A stretch of 64,000 bases of DNA from Streptomyces sp. col6 (lineage in GTDB: Bacteria > Actinomycetota > Actinomycetes > Streptomycetales > Streptomycetaceae), in assembly GCF_008042035.1 (NCBI RefSeq), contig NZ_RDBL01000021.1, positions 44,016 to 108,015 of the forward strand, given 5' to 3'. The stretch's first letter is position 1. Every line of letters starts with the position of its first letter. Positions 14,927-22,867 of this stretch are shown here, piece after piece. Under the pieces are notes generated by a model. The model was not told the origin of the DNA, did no database searches, and saw only the letters and a program-made list of their open reading frames with translations. Both the position numbers and the translations under genes were made by a program.

Positions 14927-15647
14927 ATGCTCCAGGTCTGCCTCAACGGCGCCCGCAGCCGCGCCGCGTGTTCCCATCTTCCGGTGACCGCAGCCGAGTT
15001 GGCGGCGGCTGCCCGCGAGGCTGTTGCCGCTGGTGCGGTGGACATCCATCTGCACCCCAAGGACAGCGACGCGCGGGACACGCTGGAAGCGACCGTTGTC
15101 GCCGCTGCGGTGAACGCGGTGCGGGCCGCGGTGCCGGGCACCGCAGTGGGGGTCACCACAGGTGCGTGGGCTGTTCCGGATCCGTACGTACGTGTCGCAC
15201 AGGTCCGGTCCTGGAGCGTGCTCCCCGACCATGCCTCGGTGAACTGGCACGAGGACGGCGCCGCCGAGGTGGCCCAGGCTCTGCTGGACCGGGGGATCGG
15301 CGTCGAAGCCGGCGTCTATTCCGGCACCGACGCGGCCGAACGGTTTCTTGGATGGCCCGGATCCCGCCGGGTCCTGCGCGTCCTGGCCGAGATCACCGAG
15401 ACCACCACGCAGGACGCGCTCCACGCGGCGTCCGAACTGTTGGAGCGGCTCCGGCCGGCCGCCGCACCGATCCTCCTTCACGGCGAGGACGCGGGCGCCT
15501 GGCCCGTCCCTGCGCCTCGCGGCAGCCCGCCACCTGGACACACGGATCGGTCTGGAAGACGCACTCCACCTCCCCGACGGCGAACCCGCCGCCGACAACG
15601 CGTCCCTCGTCCGCGCGGCGCGCGCAATCATCCGCCGCGCATCCTGA
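14927..15647 (+). pseudogene. BKACE/DUF849 beta-keto acid cleavage enzyme, frameshifted
   Basis: The frame starting at 14927 reads a BKACE (3-keto-5-aminohexanoate cleavage enzyme family) protein. It begins MLQVCLNGARS, carries the metal-binding DIHLHPKD segment, and continues to LLHGEDAGAWPV. It then turns into arginine/proline-rich nonsense. The family C-terminus, LRLAAARHLDTRIGLEDALHLPDG...NASLVRAA, continues in the next frame and stops at 15647. A single extra C in the CCC at 15508-15510 accounts for the break. Repaired, it would be about 239 residues. It is either a genuine pseudogene or a sequencing error. BKACE enzymes cleave beta-keto acids with acetyl-CoA in a Zn site. Confidence 0.85.
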
Positions 15648-15702
15648 CCCCACTCACCGACAGGGGGAGCGCAGTCAATTCCGGGCCGGGCAGACTACGC
15701 AC

Positions 15703-16086
15703 ATGCAACTCCCCGCCGAGGCCGTAGAGCACGCCGCGCTGATCGAGGTCGTCCGGCTCTCCGGCCTTCCCGCCGGGCGGGACGACCCCTACCCCGGCAC
15801 GGTGGTGGCCCACTGGTCCGGAAACGACGTCAGCACCGCGCTGTCGCTGATGGCGAGCCTGCCCGGCAGCGAGCAGCACCGCTGCGGGTTCGCGCCCGGC
15901 TGGAGCGTCCGGGCCTACGACGAACACCTCGGCGAGGCCCTGTTCGAGGCGGCGTTCTGCTTCACATGCCACGAGGTCCGCATGCGGGGAACGGCCGTGC
16001 CGCCCGCCCTGTCCACCCAGTTCTTCGACCCGGACTCGTCTCCGGCCCGGACCCTCCTGTCACTCATGCGCCGGGCGCAGGAGTAA
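15703..16086 (+). CDS. Conserved hypothetical protein
   Basis: This 127-residue cytoplasmic-looking protein has no signal peptide or membrane segment. It contains the segment AAFCFTCHEVRMRG with a CxxC-like pair (F-C-F-T-C) and a conserved-looking start MQLPAEAVEHAALIEVVRLSG. It resembles small streptomycete proteins of unknown function. It lies 55 bases after the broken BKACE gene and converges with merR. Confidence 0.65.
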   Translation: MQLPAEAVEHAALIEVVRLSGLPAGRDDPYPGTVVAHWSGNDVSTALSLMASLPGSEQHRCGFAPGWSVRAYDEHLGEALFEAAFCFTCHEVRMRGTAVPPALSTQFFDPDSSPARTLLSLMRRAQE

Positions 16087-16121
16087 CCGGCCGGCGCGAC
16101 CCCAGGACGGCGACGGAGCCG

Positions 16122-17102
16122 TTATGCCACTGGTCCCCGGTGGGCCTTCCGCGCGGGTGGAGGCCATTCCGCGGAACCGTGCGCGGGGTCCTCGGCGGCG
16201 GCGATCGAAAGGCTCAGCCCTTCGGTCAGCCAGGCGTGGGCCGCCGTCATGTTCAGGGAGCGCCCTCCGGTGACGGTGTCCAGCAACCCCCAGTACCGGC
16301 GCAGACGGGGGTCGAACCCCGACGACCTGGAGACCAGTGTGTGCAGGAAGCGACGGAAGGCCGGGGTGTCCGACTCCCTCCGAGCCCGCGCGTGGGCGGA
16401 GACGAACGCGTTGACCGCCGCCCCCGGGCCCGGTCGCAGCCCTTCCCGCACCGCAGCGGCCGTCAGGGCGGCCGCCTCGTCGATCTCGCCGTAGAAAGCG
16501 GGTGCGTCACGCATCTCCTGGGCGTGATCCCCCGTCCAGCGCGTGAAGCCGGGCGTGGACACCAGGACATGGATCTCGGCGTAGGCCAGGGCCGCCGCGG
16601 GCGAGGGATCGCGCCACGGCTCGGGCGACAGCATGGCGACCATGAGGTCGAGCCGCCGCTTCGGCATCTCCGCGGGCAGCTCGCGGTACCAGTGATCGGT
16701 GAGACTTCGCCGCGCCTGCGGAAGCCGCTGCACCCGGGCGAGGATCTCCAGGCGTCTCAGCCGCTCGCCGTCCGCGCAGTCGTCCAGGGCGCCAAGGGTC
16801 GCCTCCCGCCATTGCAGCTGCGTCAACTGCTCCTGTACTGAGGTGAGTTCCGCCGCCACCAGATCACCGAGGGCCTGCTCTCCACTGGCGACGCGCGCGA
16901 TGGACGCGATCGGCGTTTCCAGCGCCCGCAAACGCCTGATCAGCGCGATCCGCTCCCACGCCTCCGGGCCGTAGCGCCGGTGGCCCCCGCTGCTGCGCTC
17001 CGCCACCGGCAGCAGACCGCTGTCCGAGTAGTAGCGCAGGGTCTTCACCGTGATGCCCGTCGCGGCGGCGAGTTCACCGATGCTCCATGTGCGGTGCGTC
17101 AC
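16122..17102 (-). CDS. MerR family transcriptional regulator with large effector domain
   Basis: This 326-residue protein starts at a GTG (17102). The MerR HTH occupies residues 1-70 (TWSIGELAAATGITVKTLRYY, then GGHRRYGPEAWERIALI). A coiled-coil dimerisation helix follows (about 75-120, ELTSVQEQLTQLQWREATL), then a helical C-terminal domain of about 200 residues of the kind in TipA-S/antibiotic-binding-like MerR proteins. It is divergent from a secreted carboxylesterase. The intergenic region carries a dyad inside an over-long promoter spacer facing the esterase, the classic MerR activation layout. Confidence 0.9.
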   Translation of the reverse strand: MTHRTWSIGELAAATGITVKTLRYYSDSGLLPVAERSSGGHRRYGPEAWERIALIRRLRALETPIASIARVASGEQALGDLVAAELTSVQEQLTQLQWREATLGALDDCADGERLRRLEILARVQRLPQARRSLTDHWYRELPAEMPKRRLDLMVAMLSPEPWRDPSPAAALAYAEIHVLVSTPGFTRWTGDHAQEMRDAPAFYGEIDEAAALTAAAVREGLRPGPGAAVNAFVSAHARARRESDTPAFRRFLHTLVSRSSGFDPRLRRYWGLLDTVTGGRSLNMTAAHAWLTEGLSLSIAAAEDPAHGSAEWPPPARKAHRGPVA

Positions 17103-17108
17103 AGACCC

Positions 17109-17140
17109 TTGAACCTCCAGCGCGCGGGAGCTCCTAGCGT
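17109..17140 (+). promoter_or_regulatory. MerR-type stretched promoter with dyad
   Basis: TTGAAC (17109-17114) is followed by a 19-20 base spacer and then CTAGCG/TAGCGT (17134-17140). Inside the spacer lies the dyad CTCC-N8-GGAG (17115-17130). Over-long spacers bearing a dyad are the hallmark of promoters untwisted by MerR activators. It points to the esterase and lies 51 bases upstream of its start. Confidence 0.75.
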
Positions 17141-17190
17141 ACTGAGCACCGGCCGCCTCAGGCCCGGACCGTCGAGACACAGGAGCACGC

Positions 17191-18873
17191 ATGTCCTCGA
17201 TCCCACCACCACGTCCGCGCGGACCGGCCGGCCCGCGCACGCACGGACTTCGCCTGCTGCGCCTGGCCGTCCTGCTCGCCGTCACGGCCGTGTCCGTCAC
17301 GACCGCGGCCGCCCTGCCGCCCCGCGTCGGCGAAGCCCGCACGGGAACCGTCGTACGGACCGACCACGGCCTGGTCCGGGGCGCCGCCCACGGCTCGTAC
17401 CTCACCTTCGACGGCATCCCCTACGCCGCGCCGCCCGTCGGCCGCCTGCGCTGGCAGGAGCCGGCTCCGGCGCCGTCCTGGCCGGGAGTGCGGGACGCCA
17501 CGGCCCCCGCCCCGCGCTGCGTACAGATGCCGATGCCCGGCACGGACGGGGTGAACGGTTCCGAGGACTGCCTCTACCTCAACGTCACCGTCCCGTCGGC
17601 ACGCCCGGCCGCCGGTGAACGGCGCCCGGTACTGGTGTGGTTGCACGGTGGGGCGTTCCTCGGCGGGTCCGGCGGTGACTTCGGGGCCGAGCGGCTGGCC
17701 GTACGCGGTGACGCCCTCGTCGTCACGGTCAACTACCGCCTCGGCGTCTTCGGTTACTTCGGTCACCCGGCTCTGGGCTCCGCTGTGCCGTTCGGCCTCG
17801 CCGACCAGCAGGCCGCGTTGCGCTGGGTACGGGCGAACGCGGCGCGCTTCGGCGGCGATCCCGGTGCGGTCACCTTGTTCGGGGAGTCCGCCGGGGCCCT
17901 GAGCGTCTGCGCGCACCTCACCTCCCCGGGCGCGGCCGGTCTCTTCCGGCGGGCGGTGCTGCAGAGCGGTTCCTGCCACATGTCGTTCCCGCCGGGCGCC
18001 CTCGGCCCCGGAACGCCGGCGTACGAGCCCTTCGCCACCGAACACGACGTCCAGGACGGTGGAGTCCAGGCCGCGCGACAACTCGGCTGCACGGCGAACG
18101 ATGACGCCCGGGTACTCGCCTGCCTGCGCGAGCAGAGCACGGAACGCCTCGCCACCGCACTCTTGATGCAGTCCTTCAACCGCCCCGCCGTCGGCAACCG
18201 GCTGCTGCCCACGGCACCGGACGAGGCTCTCGCCGCCGGCCGCTTCCACCGTGTGCCACTGCTCCAGGGCACCAACCACGACGAGATGCGGATGTTCGTC
18301 GGCCAGTCACTCGCCGCGTACCCCCTTCGGACCGACAAGGACTACCGGGCCCGCCTCGACGACACCTTCGGCCCGGCCGGCGCCGCCGTGGCCTCGCACT
18401 ACCCGGCGGCTCGCTACCCGAGCCCGGCGCTGGCCTGGTCCGCCGCGCTGACCGACCGCTCCCTGGCCTGCACCACACTCCGGGCGGCCCGCGACATCAG
18501 CGCGAAGGCGCCTCGGATGCCGCTCTACGGCTATGAGTTCAACGACCCGGACGCTCCCGTCCTGAGCGGCCTCCCCGCGCACCCCGACCTCCCCTACGGG
18601 GCGGCGCACGGCTTCGAACTGCCCTACCTCTTCTCCTCCGTGCCCACCGAACAGCCCCTGTCCGAAGCACAGAGCACCTTGTCCGACCGCATGATCGACT
18701 ACTGGGCCTCCTTCGCCCATTCCGGGAACCCGGACACACCCGGCGCTCCCCACTGGCCGGCCCTGCGCACCACGGGCCCCGTACTGTCGCTGGCTCCCGG
18801 GCCCGGGGCGATCCACGCCGTCGACGCGTATGACGCGCACCACTGCGCCTTCTGGGCCGGTGTACGGGAGTGA
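17191..18873 (+). CDS. Secreted type-B carboxylesterase
   Basis: This 560-residue enzyme of the carboxylesterase/lipase type B family has a signal peptide spanning about residues 20-42. Family marks are GIPYAAPPVGRLRWQEP, the first disulfide region and SEDCLYLNV, the oxyanion hole VWLHGGAF, nucleophile Ser233 in FGESAGA, a likely acid Glu/Asp in NHDEMRMF and the catalytic His in PYGAAHGFELPYLF. It hydrolyses ester substrates outside the cell. It is probably activated by the divergent MerR through the stretched promoter. Confidence 0.93.
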   Translation: MSSIPPPRPRGPAGPRTHGLRLLRLAVLLAVTAVSVTTAAALPPRVGEARTGTVVRTDHGLVRGAAHGSYLTFDGIPYAAPPVGRLRWQEPAPAPSWPGVRDATAPAPRCVQMPMPGTDGVNGSEDCLYLNVTVPSARPAAGERRPVLVWLHGGAFLGGSGGDFGAERLAVRGDALVVTVNYRLGVFGYFGHPALGSAVPFGLADQQAALRWVRANAARFGGDPGAVTLFGESAGALSVCAHLTSPGAAGLFRRAVLQSGSCHMSFPPGALGPGTPAYEPFATEHDVQDGGVQAARQLGCTANDDARVLACLREQSTERLATALLMQSFNRPAVGNRLLPTAPDEALAAGRFHRVPLLQGTNHDEMRMFVGQSLAAYPLRTDKDYRARLDDTFGPAGAAVASHYPAARYPSPALAWSAALTDRSLACTTLRAARDISAKAPRMPLYGYEFNDPDAPVLSGLPAHPDLPYGAAHGFELPYLFSSVPTEQPLSEAQSTLSDRMIDYWASFAHSGNPDTPGAPHWPALRTTGPVLSLAPGPGAIHAVDAYDAHHCAFWAGVRE

Positions 18874-18883
18874 AACCCGGCGC

Positions 18884-19345
18884 TCAGTCGTAGAAGAAGA
18901 GTTCCAGGTCCTCGATCGATCCGGGTCCGGTGAAGAAGGCCTCGGCTTTCGCGATCTGGTTCTCCGGCGGCAGTTCGCCTTTCAGGAGACGACCCATCCA
19001 GATCTCTCCCTGCTCGGCTATCGCGTAGATTCCGGACAGCAATTCGGCCATGCCGGAATGGGGCGGCGGGTTCCGTCCGACAACCGGTTGGAGGACCCAG
19101 CCGCCTGCCCTGGCCGCGAGCCGCAGGACTCCGGCCCAGTTCTCGATCCTCCCCAGGCGCACGTGCCACGAGTCCTCCGTGAACGGGGCCGCCCGCCCAC
19201 CATGAAGAGGGTTGGTGGCGGCGCTGATGTCCACGATCACCTGCCGCTCCACGGCGTCACGGATCCACCGCCCTTCCTGTGCCTCTTCGATGGCGGCATC
19301 CCACCACTTCCACCCGGCGTCCAGCCGGTGCGCGAACGTGTCCAT
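18884..19345 (-). CDS. Hypothetical protein
   Basis: This 153-residue soluble protein is rich in Trp and acidic residues, with no signal peptide. Its start MDTFAHRLDAGWKWWDAAIEEAQEG and its C-terminal ...SIEDLELFFYD are not assignable to a known family by eye. Codon bias supports coding. It converges with the esterase gene, ten bases from its stop. Confidence 0.65.
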   Translation of the reverse strand: MDTFAHRLDAGWKWWDAAIEEAQEGRWIRDAVERQVIVDISAATNPLHGGRAAPFTEDSWHVRLGRIENWAGVLRLAARAGGWVLQPVVGRNPPPHSGMAELLSGIYAIAEQGEIWMGRLLKGELPPENQIAKAEAFFTGPGSIEDLELFFYD

Positions 19346-19498
19346 GCGGAGAGGCTTTCACCCACGGTGCCGCAGCTGCCGGGAGGGGGCGGGTATGGCC
19401 CCGGCGCACCCCTGGCTGAGCCTGTTATGAGATTTCCATAAAGTCAGGGGAGTGGGGCAGCCCTTTCGGGGCACAGGGTGGAGCGGAGGTTGATAATC

Positions 19499-19666
19499 AT
19501 GGTCCCCATCATTCTCGTTCTTCTGCTGGCTCTGCTTCTCTTCGGTGCCGGTTTCGCACTGAAGGCGCTGTGGTGGATAGCGGTCATTGTGCTGGCGGTC
19601 TGGCTGCTCGGATTCGTTGTCCGGCCGACGGCAAATGGAAAGCGGGGCCGTTGGTACCGGTGGTGA
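19499..19666 (+). CDS. Small hydrophobic membrane protein
   Basis: The protein has 55 residues. The ATG at 19499 is supported by GGAGG nine bases upstream, better than the GTG at 19478. Two adjacent membrane helices (IILVLLLALLLFGAGF and ALWWIAVIVLAVWLLGF) are followed by a basic tail (NGKRGRWYRW). It resembles the short 'hydrophobic protein' families that are widespread in streptomycetes; function unknown. A perfect hairpin follows it. Confidence 0.75.
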   Translation: MVPIILVLLLALLLFGAGFALKALWWIAVIVLAVWLLGFVVRPTANGKRGRWYRW

Positions 19667-19696
19667 CATTCGCCGGCCGAGCTGACTTTGCGTGGC

Positions 19697-19740
19697 GTGC
19701 GGGTGGGCCACGACGATTCGTCGTCGTGGCCCACCCGCAC
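19697..19740. terminator. Perfect 20-bp stem with TTCG loop, bidirectional terminator
   Basis: A 20-base arm (19697-19716, beginning GTGCGGGTGG) is followed by the loop TTCG (19717-19720) and an exact reverse complement (19721-19740). It lies between the small membrane-protein gene and the convergent DUF4037 gene. The length and perfection of the stem and the UUCG-type loop indicate a very stable bidirectional terminator. Confidence 0.85.
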
Positions 19741-19789
19741 GTCGGCGTCCGTCAGGAATGAGGGCGGAGCGGGGGAGGACGGCCGAGTC

Positions 19790-20893
19790 TCAGGAAGCCG
19801 GGTTCTCACCGGCAGCCCTGGACGCCGCGCGTGTCAGGTCCGGGCGGCTGAGGGCGTCGGTGTTGTCGATGAACTGATCGACGGCGCCGGTCATCGGCAG
19901 GGCGCGGACGGCCGGGTCGGTGATGCCGCTGGTCAGTGCCTCGGCGAAGCGTTCGGCGTGCAGAACCTGGAACGGCCTTTGGTGGTAGGGCCGTGTCGTG
20001 GGGTCGACGGGGGCGGAGAGGCCGAGCCGGTTGTGCGCCTCCGCGACGGTCTCGTAGGCGCGGGCGAGGTGGTGTTCGCGGGTGTGCCAGTCGGTGGCGG
20101 CGAGGGCGGCGGTGAGAGACGGGGTGAGCGCGGAAGCCTGCGGCGTACGGGCGAAGGCGCTGCCGAGCCATTTGCCGTAGGGCGGGTAGCGGCGGTCCAT
20201 CAGCAGACAGAGCCGCATCAGATCGCGCACCAGGCGGGCGGCGACGACGGCGGAACCGAGTTCGTCGCCCACCTCGCCGCAGCGCCCCACGAAGGCTTCC
20301 TCCTGCGAGATGCGTTGCCACTGGCAGGCCAGGACGTGGCGCCACAGGTCCCGGGGGTACCAGTCGAGGGCGGTCCGGGCCGGCCCGAGGCGGCCGAGTC
20401 CGTCGTGGAAGACCGCACCGGCCGTGACCTCGGCGAGGCGCTGGCTGGGGGTGGCCAGCCAGTCCGCCGAGGTGATGCCCGCACCGGGGTCGAAGCCCAG
20501 CCGGGCGGTGAACCAGGTGCTCGGGTCGGTGATCTCGACCCGATGCCGCACGGGTCCGTCGGTCAGCCGCATGACCCCGATGCCCGCCTCGCCGTTGTCG
20601 GTGAAGTGGGTCGGGTAGCCGCAGAACGTCTTCGGGAGGCGTTCGGAGAGCAGCGCCGTGACGGCCGCGCCGTGACGGGCGACGTCCTGCGGTTCCAGGA
20701 AGATCTGCAGCCGGGGCCCCCACTCGTGGTCGGCGCTACGGGCGGTGTCGAATCCCAGGACCTCCGAGCCGCTGCCGAGCCGGGCGGCGGAGTGCGCCAT
20801 CCCGGGGACGGCCTCCTCCAGCAGCGGCCGCACGGCCTGGAGGTAGAAGCGACGCGAGAGTTCCAGGCCGGGGACGAAGGGCGGTGTGGTCAT
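19790..20893 (-). CDS. DUF4037 protein, nucleotidyltransferase-like
   Basis: A 367-residue protein. The start MTTPPFVPGLELSRRFY and the segment LGSGSEVLGFDTARSADHEWGPRLQIF match DUF4037 proteins. That segment is a nucleotidyltransferase-type glycine/serine plus Asp motif, and the rest is helical. The ATG at 20893 fits the conserved N-terminus. Such proteins may transfer nucleotides to small molecules or proteins, but no activity is established. It lies next to an Imm49 gene on the same strand, with 121 bases between them. Confidence 0.85.
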   Translation of the reverse strand: MTTPPFVPGLELSRRFYLQAVRPLLEEAVPGMAHSAARLGSGSEVLGFDTARSADHEWGPRLQIFLEPQDVARHGAAVTALLSERLPKTFCGYPTHFTDNGEAGIGVMRLTDGPVRHRVEITDPSTWFTARLGFDPGAGITSADWLATPSQRLAEVTAGAVFHDGLGRLGPARTALDWYPRDLWRHVLACQWQRISQEEAFVGRCGEVGDELGSAVVAARLVRDLMRLCLLMDRRYPPYGKWLGSAFARTPQASALTPSLTAALAATDWHTREHHLARAYETVAEAHNRLGLSAPVDPTTRPYHQRPFQVLHAERFAEALTSGITDPAVRALPMTGAVDQFIDNTDALSRPDLTRAASRAAGENPAS

Positions 20894-21014
20894 GATCAGG
20901 AGGGTGCCCGACCGGCGTGCGACCGGTCGAAGCCTTTTCCACGTCCGGCGGGCCGCGCTCGCCTCCGTGACGCGTGCGCACCCCAGTCGGGCACCGTGAT
21001 CCGCCGGACACCTT

Positions 21015-22772
21015 CTAGAACGGTTCAGCGGCCAGCAGGACGTCCAGCGGGAGGTAGGGGCTCTCCACGCGGACAGCCCAGCCCCGGCGGCGCGCGTGAC
21101 AGGCCAGGGCGAGGATGTCGAGGTTGGCGGAAGCCTCGGGGTCCTCGGCGCGGTCGGCGACCTGGTAGAACGCGCGGTGGGCTTCGAGTGCGTCGGCCAG
21201 GGCGAGGTTGAAGCTCTCCTCGTCACCCTCGACGAGCTGCGACAGCAGCACGGCGGGCGGCATCGTGAAGCCCCAGTCCTTGGCCTTCTCGGCCTCCCGC
21301 AGCGCCGGCCCTGCGGCGGTTTCGGGGTCGGCGCCCTTCAGGTAGGCGTGGAGGGCCCTGCGGTACGCGGCGAACGCGGAGCCGTCCGAGTGGGCGAAGG
21401 CGGGGCCGGTGAGGACCAGCGGGGCAAGGTCCTCGCGCGCGCCGGTGATCAGGGCGAGGGCGACAGCCGTCTGCCAGGGGGCCGGACCCGCCTTCTCGCC
21501 CCGCTCGGCCGGATAGCGCAGCGTGCGCCCGTCGATGGTCACCTCGGCCTCGGTGCCCGGCTCCGCCAGGGCGATGCGGAACAGCGCCGCCCCCAACTGG
21601 GAGGCCAGACGCAGGGTCGTGAGCTGGAGGTGGGGGTCGGTGCCGGGGTTGCCCGCCCGCCACTTGAACAGGCGCTCCTGTTCGCTCATGGCTTTGCCGA
21701 GACGCCAGACGGCAAGGGCCGCCTCGTCGGCCGGGTCGAACACCTCCCGGAGGTGTTTCTCGTACGTGGCCTCGATGCGCGCCAGGCCCTCGCGCTCACA
21801 GGCGGGCCGCTCCACCACCAGCGGACCCGCGGCAAGCGCGGCGACCGCGTCCGGGCGCCTGTCCCGGCCGAGCCCTCCGACGCGCGGGCCCCGGGTCTCG
21901 AAGCCGGTGACCAGCGCATGCGGGAGGTAGTCGGTGCTGACGGCAGGCGCCCAGCCCAGTGTCCGGTACGCGAGCGCGGCGAGAGCGAGGGGGACCAGCG
22001 GGAGCAGCGAACTCGGGGAAGCCGCGGGGGTCTGCCGTGCGGCGTACTCGGTCAGAAGACCGGCGAGCGTTGCGTCGAAGGAGTCCCGGTCCTCGACGAC
22101 CAGGGCGCGCAACGCCTGGAGCGCCGTGCTGTCCGGCCGCTCCAGGAGCGGGCAGCCGGTCTCCGCCCCATGGGTGCGGACGCGGTCCAGGGCCGCGTCG
22201 ACGGCGGCGAGCCTGGCCTGAGCGCTCGGCGGGTACTCCTCGTCGTCGCCGGTGTCGTCCAGGACCACGGCCATGAACCCGGTGGCGAGTTCGCCGGCAG
22301 GCGTGCCCTGTGCCTCAGCGGCGAATTTCTGCCGAGCGAAGTGGAAGGCCTCGCCGTGCCGGCCGGCCGTGCCCCTGAGGACGACCAGGCAGAGTGCGTC
22401 GATCCACTCCCCGGTCGTGACGCTCTCCGCGGGCGCGTCCTCGCCCGGGTCGTAGCTCATGCCGAAATTCACGTAATCCAGGAACACGTGGAAGCTGCAG
22501 TGCGGGTGGTAGGCGGCGTACGCGACGGCGCCGGCCGCGGCCTCCGAGGCGTCCTTGAGGGCCGCCTCGGCCTCCGGTGTGCCGAGGCCCGGGGTCTCGA
22601 CGGAGAGGGCGCCGAGGTAGTCGAGGAACTCGTCGGCGATCAAGCCCCATTCGCACGTGGTCATCCGGTCGGCCCTCGACATGGACCGGACCCGGCTTCC
22701 GATGCGATGGGTGAAGTCCTCGCGCGCTGCCGACACGGCTGTCGGGCCCACCTGGTGACGCTCTATTCGCAC
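21015..22772 (-). CDS. Immunity 49 (Imm49) family protein
   Basis: A 585-residue, largely alpha-helical cytoplasmic protein. Its N-terminus (MRIERHQVGPTAVSAAREDF, then ADRMTTCEWGLIADEFLDYLGALSVETP and CSFHVFLDYVNFGMSYDPGED) matches Imm49 proteins. That family was defined by comparative genomics as immunity proteins of polymorphic toxin systems. No toxin gene is adjacent, so this is an orphan copy, as is frequent in Streptomyces. Its actual role is unproven. Confidence 0.8.
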   Translation of the reverse strand: MRIERHQVGPTAVSAAREDFTHRIGSRVRSMSRADRMTTCEWGLIADEFLDYLGALSVETPGLGTPEAEAALKDASEAAAGAVAYAAYHPHCSFHVFLDYVNFGMSYDPGEDAPAESVTTGEWIDALCLVVLRGTAGRHGEAFHFARQKFAAEAQGTPAGELATGFMAVVLDDTGDDEEYPPSAQARLAAVDAALDRVRTHGAETGCPLLERPDSTALQALRALVVEDRDSFDATLAGLLTEYAARQTPAASPSSLLPLVPLALAALAYRTLGWAPAVSTDYLPHALVTGFETRGPRVGGLGRDRRPDAVAALAAGPLVVERPACEREGLARIEATYEKHLREVFDPADEAALAVWRLGKAMSEQERLFKWRAGNPGTDPHLQLTTLRLASQLGAALFRIALAEPGTEAEVTIDGRTLRYPAERGEKAGPAPWQTAVALALITGAREDLAPLVLTGPAFAHSDGSAFAAYRRALHAYLKGADPETAAGPALREAEKAKDWGFTMPPAVLLSQLVEGDEESFNLALADALEAHRAFYQVADRAEDPEASANLDILALACHARRRGWAVRVESPYLPLDVLLAAEPF

Positions 22773-22867
22773 TGCTCTGCTCCTTGATCGATCCCTGCGA
22801 CAGCCTAGGGTCTGTCGTTTGGATCACGCCGGGCTCGCGGGCTCAGGTGTGCTCGGTGGGCCGCCCG

